From contig PLCG01000113.1 in assembly GCA_003135575.1 (NCBI GenBank), positions 13,326-18,639 on the forward strand: DNA of 5,314 bases, given 5' to 3'. Made by a program: the position numbers and the translations under genes. The stretch comes from Nitrososphaerota archaeon (lineage in GTDB: Archaea > Thermoproteota > Nitrososphaeria > Nitrososphaerales > Gagatemarchaeaceae). The notes below the pieces were generated by a model, which saw only the letters and a list, made by a program, of their open reading frames with translations, did not search any database and had not been told where the DNA came from. This document shows positions 1-5,314 of the stretch, piece after piece (position 1 is the stretch's first letter; the number at the start of each line of letters is the position of its first letter).

Positions 1-742
1 TCTGGGAGTCGCTCCAGCCGCCGTCGGCGAGCTGCGCCGCCGCTATCCAGTCCTGCGCCTTGCTCAAAGCCCCATCATCTTGCCCGAGCCCCCCGACAAC
101 GAGGGCCCTCATGCAATTGACGGTCGAGTAGAGCCTCTCGCTCCACCAGTAGGGCTCCCAGTAGCCTCCTTCGCTCTGGCCTCCCAGTATGCTCTTGAGG
201 GCCTCGTCCGCACCTTGGGGAGAACCTGCCTCGAGCAGGGCCTGGGCGGCCACCCCCGTGACGCACATCTGGGACGAGGCCCAGCCCTCGAAGGAGACGC
301 TCGCATCCAGCATCATGAAACGTCCCACCGCGGTGGGGTCGGCGTAGGTCCGGAACCCCCCGTCGAACCTGCTCTGGTGCCCCAAAAGGAAGCGGAGGGC
401 CTTCTCGCGGCTGTCTGCGCTCTGGGTGCCAAGGCTCGACAGGAAGAGGAGGCACCAGGAGGTGGAGTCGGCGTCAGGAGGGACCCCGGGCCCGTACCCC
501 CATCCCCCCTCCTTGCCTTGGTGCTCGATGATCTTGTAACCAGCGTTTTCCAACCAGCGGCCTCCGCGTGCGCCAGCGAATCCGGTCAAAGCGTGCCCCA
601 CGTAGCCAGAGACCCAATAGACGCTCTCTCCAGCCAGAGTGAGGAAATCGGACCAGAGGCCGTCAGGGTTCCGGTTGCCTTCGATGAACCTGAGAGCTCC
701 GTCGAGCGACGCTCTCATCCTGTCCGCGTACTCCACTCCCAT
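1..742 (-). CDS. Squalene/hopene cyclase-like alpha-alpha toroid protein, N-terminal 247 aa (3' end beyond left edge)
   Basis: Reading the minus strand from ATG at 742 gives 247 codons without a stop up to the window edge (one base left over). Five QW-like repeats are visible: residues 17-30 (ending DGLW), 71-83 (HQGKEGGWGY), 117-133 (GHQSRFDGGF), 184-197 (GGQSEGGYW) and 231-243 (AAQLADGGW). Such repeats define the terpenoid cyclase/prenyltransferase toroid fold. Residues 90-95 read DADSTS, placed where class II cyclases carry the proton-donating DxDD motif, but the fourth position is Ser. The motif lies only 90 residues from the start, far earlier than in full-length squalene-hopene cyclases of about 630 aa, so this is a shorter or differently arranged family member. 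No signal peptide is seen. The start is supported by a TATA element about 40 bases upstream, giving a short leader; Met9 (718) or a TTG at 763 are alternatives. Fold is confident; substrate and cyclase activity are not. Confidence 0.85.
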   Translation of the reverse strand, partial: MGVEYADRMRASLDGALRFIEGNRNPDGLWSDFLTLAGESVYWVSGYVGHALTGFAGARGGRWLENAGYKIIEHQGKEGGWGYGPGVPPDADSTSWCLLFLSSLGTQSADSREKALRFLLGHQSRFDGGFRTYADPTAVGRFMMLDASVSFEGWASSQMCVTGVAAQALLEAGSPQGADEALKSILGGQSEGGYWEPYWWSERLYSTVNCMRALVVGGLGQDDGALSKAQDWIAAAQLADGGWSDSQ

Positions 743-777
743 CAGTCTCGGCCGTGCGCGCAAGATTCCGCATACAT

Positions 778-785
778 TTATAAAA
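778..785. promoter_or_regulatory. Palindromic archaeal-type TATA element in the divergent intergenic region
   Basis: TTTATAAA sits in the only clearly AT-rich island of the window (about 771-810). It is its own reverse complement, so it could direct transcription either way. On the minus strand it is preceded by a purine-rich BRE-like AGGAAG (reverse complement of 791-796). It would place a start near 756, about 14 bases before the toroid-protein ATG. On the plus strand the expected start is near 808, leaving a leader of about 100 bases before the TTG at 912. The minus-strand use is the better supported. This is a match to archaeal consensus by eye; no transcript data exist here. Confidence 0.5.
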
Positions 786-819
786 TAAACTTCCTGCTCA
801 TTCTAACAATACTTGAGCG

Positions 820-838
820 ACGGGCTTGATGCACCCGT
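820..838. other. Small hairpin (ACGGG / CCCGT) in the intergenic region
   Basis: ACGGG at 820-824 pairs with CCCGT at 834-838 across a 9-base loop. If the plus-strand gene is transcribed from the TATA element at 778-785, this lies in its leader. It has no following T-run, so it does not look like an intrinsic terminator. A five-pair stem can arise by chance in GC-rich DNA. Confidence 0.25.
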
Positions 839-870
839 AGGACGCCTCGAATTTCACCGTGCCCTTGTTT

Positions 871-884
871 CAATTCATCAATTG
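871..884. promoter_or_regulatory. Inverted repeat CAATT-N4-AATTG, possible operator
   Basis: CAATT (871-875), four bases (CATC), then AATTG (880-884) form a perfect 5-bp inverted repeat in AT-rich sequence, 28 bases upstream of the TTG start of the large hydrolase gene. Its size and position fit the binding site of a dimeric regulator. No regulator gene is in the window and there is no second copy to compare, so the assignment is tentative. Confidence 0.3.
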
Positions 885-898
885 CATCTTTTCCCTAC

Positions 899-903
899 GA
901 GGG
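899..903 (+). promoter_or_regulatory. Shine-Dalgarno site deciding the TTG start of the large hydrolase
   Basis: GAGGG ends eight bases before TTG at 912, a standard spacing. The nearby ATG at 904 directly abuts this site and lies in another frame that stops at 940-942, so it is not usable. An in-frame TAG at 909-911 immediately precedes the TTG, excluding any longer N-terminus. Confidence 0.65.
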
Positions 904-911
904 ATGCCTAG

Positions 912-1781
912 TTGCCGGGCGCCGCCACCCACACGACGATAATCCAGCGCCTCGCCCAAATGGCCCAGAACAGCACCGACCCCAATTTCAAAAGGTTCCT
1001 GACCGACCCCAACCTGAACTCGGACTGGACCAACTACGCCTCTGATGACGCGCTCCAGTCGCGCTACGCCGTCCTCGGCGCGATGGGCCCGGACATCTTC
1101 TACATGATGCTCGACTATGGCGGCACGGTCCAGCAGTTCGAGGACGTCCTGATCAAGATAGCGGGCACGATCCAGAGCATGGGGAAGCTTAGCGGAGAGA
1201 TCAACAACTACGTCAACGGCACGGCGAACACGATCACCGACGGCGTCTGGCAGAAGATACAGGACACCTTCAAGTACATCAACGGGATCGTCAAGGACGG
1301 AATCCTCGACCTCATAGTCGACAAGAACAACTTCTGGTTCTTCTTCCTCCCCCTCAGGGAGGTGGACGACTACCGCCAGAACTGGTACTGGGCGGACACC
1401 CTCCATTACATGAAGACAGGGTGCTTCACCCAGAAGCTCCTGGACAACTGCCGGGCCTACATGGCTGTGAACCCGAACTCGAAGACCACAAAGTGCCTCA
1501 CGGCATACTCCCTCGGATACCTCACCCACTACGTGGCCGACACCATCGGCCATGGGTTCGTCAACAGGATCGTCGAGACCCCCTGGCGCAACGGCTGGCA
1601 GCGACACCACCTGGTCGAGAACTTCATCGACGCCCACGTGTGGGCCGAGTGGCACGACAAGGGAGCGGACCCGAAGGAGCCCAGCATACACGAGCAAAGG
1701 CTCGACCCGATACTCTCTCAGGCCATGGACATGGGCCGCGACGGTGCCGCGAGCCTGCACTACGCTCGCCTGAACGACCTC
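912..1781 (+). other. Zinc-dependent phospholipase C-like domain (residues 1-290)
   Basis: Order and character of the metal-binding residues follow the bacterial phospholipase C/alpha-toxin fold: an early His, then Asp, His, HxxxD, a further His and HxxxE. Two departures are visible. The HxxxD-to-His spacing is three rather than five residues. An insertion of about 70-90 residues rich in aromatic and amphipathic helix (about 65-155, including FWFFF at 141-145) separates Asp61 from the next His. Related domains in archaea and bacteria are often annotated only as zinc-dependent phospholipase C family, with untested activity. Confidence 0.7.
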
Positions 1782-4700
1782 TGCAGCGTCGGTTCGGCGG
1801 GGATCGACAACAGCATAGATTCGGCGATCTCAAGCGTGGCCCAGTCCATCCAGAAGGGGCTCTTCGACATCAAGGCTTCCAGCGTACCCTCGCTGCAGGC
1901 CACTGATGACCCCATCTTCACGACCTGGACCCAGTTCGTCTCCGACGCGATGTGGCAGGTCTACCCTCCAGCGCAGGACCACCCGGTCAGGATGGGGCGC
2001 TACCCGACGCCTGACGACATCGCCGGGGCCTACGGCGCCTACCGCATACTCATTTCCTTGGCGACCGAGGAGGACGTAGAGAAACCGCAGCTCCCGAACC
2101 TCGTGGGTGACCTCTCGACCATCCTGGGCCAGATGTGGACCAACATCCAGAAGGACCTGGGGAGCATCCCGCCCCCTCCCTCTGTCTCCGGCGGGAGCTT
2201 CGACCTGAACTCGCTTTGGGAAGCGACAAAGAACTTCATCAACTGGCTGGGCCAGGTGGCCGGGGCCGCGCTTCAGGCGGTCGGTGACGCGGTCGCCGGC
2301 CTCTTCCAAGCCGGGGTCGCCGTGGTGGCGGACACGATAAAGGCGGGACTCTACCTAATCAACTCCCTCCTCTACTCGCTCTTCCACTCGCTCAGGATGA
2401 CGCTCGTGATGTCGGCCTACTCGGTCCCGTTCAACGAGGACCTGACGGCCAAGTGGGGTCCGCTCGACCTGCAAAGCCTGTGGCACGTCATGAACCCCGA
2501 GCGCCCCCAGAGGTACCCGATCGAGCCGGTCGTCTCTGAGAGGGACTTCGGGGCGGACTCCAACAACCCCCACTCCCCCTACCGGCCCTACCTCCGACCC
2601 TCGGACCTCCCCCCGGTCAACGTCGAGTCCCCTGCGACGACCCTTCACCCTGAGATGGCGAAATGGACATCCCCCGACGACATGCTGGACTCGCAGGCGG
2701 CCGGGACCGACAACATGTTCACCGCGGCTGGCCTCGCTCCCGCGACGACCGTCCCCCTGCTAAACCCGGATGGCAGCAAGCTGACGGACCTGGAGACATT
2801 CGACGGAAGCCAGAGATACTTTGGAAGCATAATGGCCAACTGCCAAGCGGCGCTGGACCTTGCCATCCCTTACCTCACCGGCGCCAGCCTCCCCAAAGGC
2901 ACGGTCCTCCCCGACTACAACCTAGACTCGGACAGGGGGTTCGCGTGGCCCTGCTGGGACGTCGACTACGCTTACCAGAACCCCGCCTCCCCGTTCCCGT
3001 GGAACGGGTGCGACCCCTTCCCGGCGGACACCCTGAAGAGGGTGAGCACCCCTCTGATCCCGTTCATCCCTCTCTCGGTGAGCCCCTCCGAGCTGGACTG
3101 GGGGAGCCCCCCACCGCCCAGGCCAGGGCTCGACGGGACCGACCCCTGGGGGAGCAAGAGGATGGGGGACGCGTGGGTCAACGCGATCGCGCTGGGCAAA
3201 CCGGGACTATGCCAGTACGCCGACTTTCCGTTTCCCTCCGTAATCGTCAATCCAAACATGGCGAGGGTCATGGAGTTGGACCTCTGCGACAAGGGAACGA
3301 CCATCGTCGACCCGAAGGCCCCCACCCACGAGCTCCTCACCCACGACTACAAGTTCTCGGAAAAGTTCCTGTCCAACTCCGCGGACGACCTGGTGAACGT
3401 CAAGGTCCACCTGAGTGACGAGATGACGGTCCAGGAGCACGACCGACGGCTGAATGACCCTCTGAGGCAGTTGGCTGCCCTGAAGGACCCCTTGCAGATC
3501 CTCGCGAACGCCGTGACCTCATCCCTGGCAGCCAACCCCGACAACGACCTGGTGAGGGCCACCGCCCAACTTGCGGTCACGGGCAGGGCCTCGTTCGAAG
3601 CCTTCGTCCAGAACCCGCCCCAGGATGCGGACCTGGTAAAGAAGGTGAAGGACCTCAACAGGGGAGTCAACTTCGACCCGGTCAAGCTTCAGAACGCGGC
3701 GCACAGCGTCCTTGACATCGCCTACACCGCCCTATGGGCGATACGAAGCAACGACCCCGGCTGGAGGTCGTTCCGAACGACGATGGACTGGATCGCCGTA
3801 TCCGGCTTCGACGACACCCCTCACCGGCCCGTTAACGTCCCGACAGCCCCCTACCCTCAGTACGACATCGAGCTCATGGTCCCTGCCCCGAACCCCAAGC
3901 TGGGCGGCTCGATCACCCTGAAGACCAGGTACATGGTCGCTTCCGCTCACACGTTCGTGGGCCCGAACAACCCTGACCAAGTCGGATTCCGTGACCCGGC
4001 GTCGGCGCTTCTCCAGGCACCCTCGGGGCCTTTCTCCAGCGTGCCCGCGCCGCGGACCGTCCCCCAGGACACGCCGAACATCCCCGCGAACAACAAGATC
4101 ATCGTATACATCCACGGAGGCGGCTCCAGGGCAGAAGAGGCCGTCGACATGGCGAACTGGCTGATCGTCGAGGGCCACGCCATTGGCCGGGAATACACGG
4201 TCATCTCGTTCGACCTTCCCAACAGCGCCTACGGCACTCCTTTCGAGGCCGCCGACGTGGCAGGGTCCTACGACTACGACAACCTGAACATCCTGCAGTT
4301 CGAGCAGCAGTTCATCATCCAGTTCATCGAGACGCTCGACTCGAAGGTCGGGAACGTGAAGGGACGAGTCGTAGCGGTGATGGGAGGAAGCCTCGGAGGG
4401 AACACGTCGCTCCTGATGACCAACTGGAACGCCGACCCTAACAACCCTCGGCACTACCTTGAGACGATCATATCCTGGTCGGTCACGGCCACGGCTCCAG
4501 CGAACTACTTCGGGGTAATCCCGGCCTCGGCCCTCGCCGTCTACATCGCAGGACAGGAGGGCGCCGTAAGCAGCATCGAGCTCCCCGGCGACCACGCGAC
4601 CGAATCGAAGTACATACAGGACATGTATAGCAAGCAGCTCGTGCCGCCCCCATCCCCCATAGTCATCCCCGCGCAGCCCATAATGTGGTTCCGCGGTGGA

Positions 4701-5156
4701 TACGCCGACGGCACGCGCGGCTGGCAGCCCTGTAAGGACGCCGAGATCACTAGGTCAAGGTTCGACAGGTACGAGATCTACTCGCCGACCTCGCGACATT
4801 GGACGATTGCGATCGACCTCGAGCAGATATCGTTCAGCTTCCAGGACGGGAAGCCCGGCCTCTCGGTGATGGCGGCCACCACGCCCCACCTCATGCTCGT
4901 CGCAGGAGAACAGGACAACTTCAACCCGAACGCCATCTACAACAGCACGATCAAGGTCGCCCGCTCCATCAGGCTCTCAGGGCACGGAAAGGCCGAGTTC
5001 TGGCTGGACACGGGCCACAGCATCCACAACGAGCGCCCACACCTTTTCTCAATGGAGATCGTCTACTTCCTCAACAACCTCGACAAGGGCGACTCCCCCA
5101 ACGGCGTCGTGGTCGCGACGCCCCAAGAGGCCGACTACTCAGTGATCGACAGATGA
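912..5156 (+). CDS. Large two-domain hydrolase: N-terminal zinc-dependent phospholipase C-like domain fused to C-terminal alpha/beta-hydrolase (1414 aa)
   Basis: TTG start with GAGGG upstream and an in-frame TAG just before it. Residues 1-290 resemble the Zn-dependent phospholipase C family: THTT (His7), GPD (Asp61), DTLHY (His165), HYVADTIGH (His206, Asp210, His214) and HHLVE (His232, Glu236) reproduce the scattered His/Asp/Glu zinc ligands. The N-terminal Trp ligand of the secreted enzymes is absent and there is no signal peptide. Residues 442-494 are hydrophobic and could form one or two membrane-associated helices. Residues 505-980 are unassigned; two proline-rich linkers occur near 420 and 733. 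Residues 1060-1392 are an alpha/beta-hydrolase: oxyanion HGGG (1068-1071), nucleophile elbow GGSLG (Ser1160), likely acid Asp1335, and His1369 in GHSIHNERP. Ester or phosphoester hydrolysis of lipids is inferred; the substrate is unknown. The next gene overlaps its stop. The hydrolase fold is near certain, the phospholipase assignment likely. Confidence 0.88.
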   Translation: MPGAATHTTIIQRLAQMAQNSTDPNFKRFLTDPNLNSDWTNYASDDALQSRYAVLGAMGPDIFYMMLDYGGTVQQFEDVLIKIAGTIQSMGKLSGEINNYVNGTANTITDGVWQKIQDTFKYINGIVKDGILDLIVDKNNFWFFFLPLREVDDYRQNWYWADTLHYMKTGCFTQKLLDNCRAYMAVNPNSKTTKCLTAYSLGYLTHYVADTIGHGFVNRIVETPWRNGWQRHHLVENFIDAHVWAEWHDKGADPKEPSIHEQRLDPILSQAMDMGRDGAASLHYARLNDLCSVGSAGIDNSIDSAISSVAQSIQKGLFDIKASSVPSLQATDDPIFTTWTQFVSDAMWQVYPPAQDHPVRMGRYPTPDDIAGAYGAYRILISLATEEDVEKPQLPNLVGDLSTILGQMWTNIQKDLGSIPPPPSVSGGSFDLNSLWEATKNFINWLGQVAGAALQAVGDAVAGLFQAGVAVVADTIKAGLYLINSLLYSLFHSLRMTLVMSAYSVPFNEDLTAKWGPLDLQSLWHVMNPERPQRYPIEPVVSERDFGADSNNPHSPYRPYLRPSDLPPVNVESPATTLHPEMAKWTSPDDMLDSQAAGTDNMFTAAGLAPATTVPLLNPDGSKLTDLETFDGSQRYFGSIMANCQAALDLAIPYLTGASLPKGTVLPDYNLDSDRGFAWPCWDVDYAYQNPASPFPWNGCDPFPADTLKRVSTPLIPFIPLSVSPSELDWGSPPPPRPGLDGTDPWGSKRMGDAWVNAIALGKPGLCQYADFPFPSVIVNPNMARVMELDLCDKGTTIVDPKAPTHELLTHDYKFSEKFLSNSADDLVNVKVHLSDEMTVQEHDRRLNDPLRQLAALKDPLQILANAVTSSLAANPDNDLVRATAQLAVTGRASFEAFVQNPPQDADLVKKVKDLNRGVNFDPVKLQNAAHSVLDIAYTALWAIRSNDPGWRSFRTTMDWIAVSGFDDTPHRPVNVPTAPYPQYDIELMVPAPNPKLGGSITLKTRYMVASAHTFVGPNNPDQVGFRDPASALLQAPSGPFSSVPAPRTVPQDTPNIPANNKIIVYIHGGGSRAEEAVDMANWLIVEGHAIGREYTVISFDLPNSAYGTPFEAADVAGSYDYDNLNILQFEQQFIIQFIETLDSKVGNVKGRVVAVMGGSLGGNTSLLMTNWNADPNNPRHYLETIISWSVTATAPANYFGVIPASALAVYIAGQEGAVSSIELPGDHATESKYIQDMYSKQLVPPPSPIVIPAQPIMWFRGGYADGTRGWQPCKDAEITRSRFDRYEIYSPTSRHWTIAIDLEQISFSFQDGKPGLSVMAATTPHLMLVAGEQDNFNPNAIYNSTIKVARSIRLSGHGKAEFWLDTGHSIHNERPHLFSMEIVYFLNNLDKGDSPNGVVVATPQEADYSVIDR
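2235..2393 (+). other. Hydrophobic segment of the large hydrolase (residues 442-494), possible membrane association
   Basis: Residues 442-494 are rich in Ala, Val, Leu, Ile and Phe with few charges (Asp459, Asp474 and Lys477 interrupt it), in two blocks: about 446-472 and 478-494. The Ala/Gly-rich first block and Leu/Tyr-rich second block could be two membrane or membrane-surface helices just after the phospholipase-like domain and a PPPP linker. They could also be a buried helical hairpin of a soluble domain; the charges make a classical transmembrane pair uncertain. Confidence 0.4.
4089..5087 (+). other. Alpha/beta-hydrolase domain with complete catalytic set (residues 1060-1392)
   Basis: A core strand KIIVYIHGGG supplies the oxyanion loop (HGGG, 1068-1071). 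RVVAVMGGSLGGN holds the nucleophile elbow with Ser1160 (AGC at 4389-4391). PHLMLVAGEQDNF gives the acid Asp1335 after the expected late strand, and GHSIHNERP gives His1369 (CAC at 5016-5018) followed by the usual C-terminal helix. All elements are in canonical order with no frame break, so the domain should be active. The HGGG type oxyanion loop is common in esterases and lipases. About 125 residues between the nucleophile and the acid leave room for a lid or cap. Confidence 0.88.
5142..5147 (+). promoter_or_regulatory. Possible Shine-Dalgarno for the downstream overlapping gene
   Basis: GTGATC lies five bases before ATG at 5153 and matches the 3' part of the extended GGAGGTGATC complement of the 16S rRNA end. 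It is inside the coding sequence of the large hydrolase, so the match is also constrained by that gene; reinitiation after the overlapping stop may suffice. Confidence 0.35.
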
Positions 5157-5314
5157 AGGACACAGACGCAGACTCCCACCGACGTCGCGAGTCGCGCAGG
5201 TCGGAGGATGAGAGGAAAGAGACGGAGAAGGACCATGACAAGCGCAAACACGAGGGCGGCCACCATCACGCACCCGGCCATCATGTGAGCGGCGCCGGCG
5301 CGGGAAAGGACGAC
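5153..5314 (+). CDS. Charged, His-rich protein, N-terminal 54 aa (3' end beyond right edge)
   Basis: ATG at 5153 overlaps the TGA of the large hydrolase gene (ATGA), and the frame stays open for 54 codons to the window edge. The visible part begins MKDTDADSHRRRESRR, is almost free of hydrophobic residues, and is dense in Asp, Glu, Arg, Lys and His. A His-rich stretch at residues 33-44 (HEGGHHHAPGHH) could bind metal; a Gly/Ala/Ser stretch follows at 45-51. Third codon positions are mostly G or C as in the neighbouring gene, which supports this frame over the others; the hydrolase frame reads on past its stop only to another TGA near 5285. Such sequence is likely a disordered N-terminal tail ahead of a domain beyond the window. 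The ATGA overlap indicates an operon and coupled translation with the hydrolase. I do not recognise the family. Confidence 0.6.
   Translation, partial: MKDTDADSHRRRESRRSEDERKETEKDHDKRKHEGGHHHAPGHHVSGAGAGKDD

Noticed and set aside
75..455. 126-codon open frame on the minus strand
   Set aside because: It is a shifted frame of the toroid gene, Arg/Pro/Gly-rich and without recognisable features.
80..829. 249-codon open frame on the plus strand
   Set aside because: It is the complement of the minus-strand toroid gene. Its translation is Pro/Glu/Arg-rich with no motif, whereas the minus strand gives five QW repeats, and it runs through the AT-rich promoter island.
820..838. Intrinsic terminator at the ACGGG/CCCGT hairpin
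   Set aside because: The stem is short, there is no T-run after it on either strand, and no gene ends here because the flanking genes diverge.
904..942. Small 12-codon frame from the ATG at 904
   Set aside because: The GAGGG site abuts this ATG with no spacing, and the frame stops at once; it is more likely incidental to the TTG start at 912.
870..1760. 296-codon open frame on the minus strand
   Set aside because: It lies opposite the conserved zinc-ligand region of the large hydrolase; Val/Asp/Leu-rich translation is typical of antisense frames in GC-rich coding DNA.
2663..3418. 251-codon open frame on the plus strand
   Set aside because: It is a shifted frame inside the large gene, Arg/Pro-rich, and the large frame continues without interruption into a complete hydrolase domain.
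3732..4595. 287-codon open frame on the minus strand
   Set aside because: It is antisense to the alpha/beta-hydrolase domain, including the nucleophile elbow; composition (Val, Arg, Asp) is that of a shadow frame.
1..5314. CRISPR array, insertion sequence, tRNA or rRNA gene
   Set aside because: No spaced direct repeats, terminal inverted repeats, transposase motifs or tRNA-like cloverleaf sequences were seen; the window is almost entirely coding.

Overview
The window is GC-rich DNA with one short AT-rich island (about 771-810). It looks like a prokaryotic, probably archaeal, chromosome fragment. The reasons are a good archaeal-type TATA element (TTTATAAA) in that island, a GAGGG Shine-Dalgarno ahead of a TTG start, and liberal use of AGG (Arg) and ATA (Ile) codons alongside strong G/C third positions. 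A high-GC bacterium cannot be excluded, and I do not assign a lineage.

Layout. (1) Positions 742 down to the left edge, minus strand: the N-terminal 247 residues of an alpha-alpha toroid protein with five QW-like repeats and a DADSTS motif, related to squalene/hopene (class II terpene) cyclases. It runs off the window without a stop. (2) Positions 743-911: a divergent intergenic region holding the palindromic TATA element, a small hairpin, a CAATT/AATTG inverted repeat and the ribosome binding site of the next gene. (3) Positions 912-5156, plus strand: one very large gene (1414 aa). Its N-terminus has the ligand pattern of a zinc-dependent phospholipase C and its C-terminus is an alpha/beta-hydrolase with a complete catalytic set (HGGG, GGSLG, Asp, His). 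Between them lie a hydrophobic stretch and about 470 residues I cannot assign. (4) Positions 5153 to the right edge: the start of a highly charged, His-rich protein overlapping the big gene by ATGA, so probably translationally coupled to it.

The common theme is lipid chemistry. A presumptive bifunctional lipid or phosphoester hydrolase and its coupled small partner are transcribed away from a terpene-cyclase-like gene, and both directions may share one promoter element. The two-hydrolase fusion is the most unusual thing here. A functional link between the two divergent units is inference from position only.
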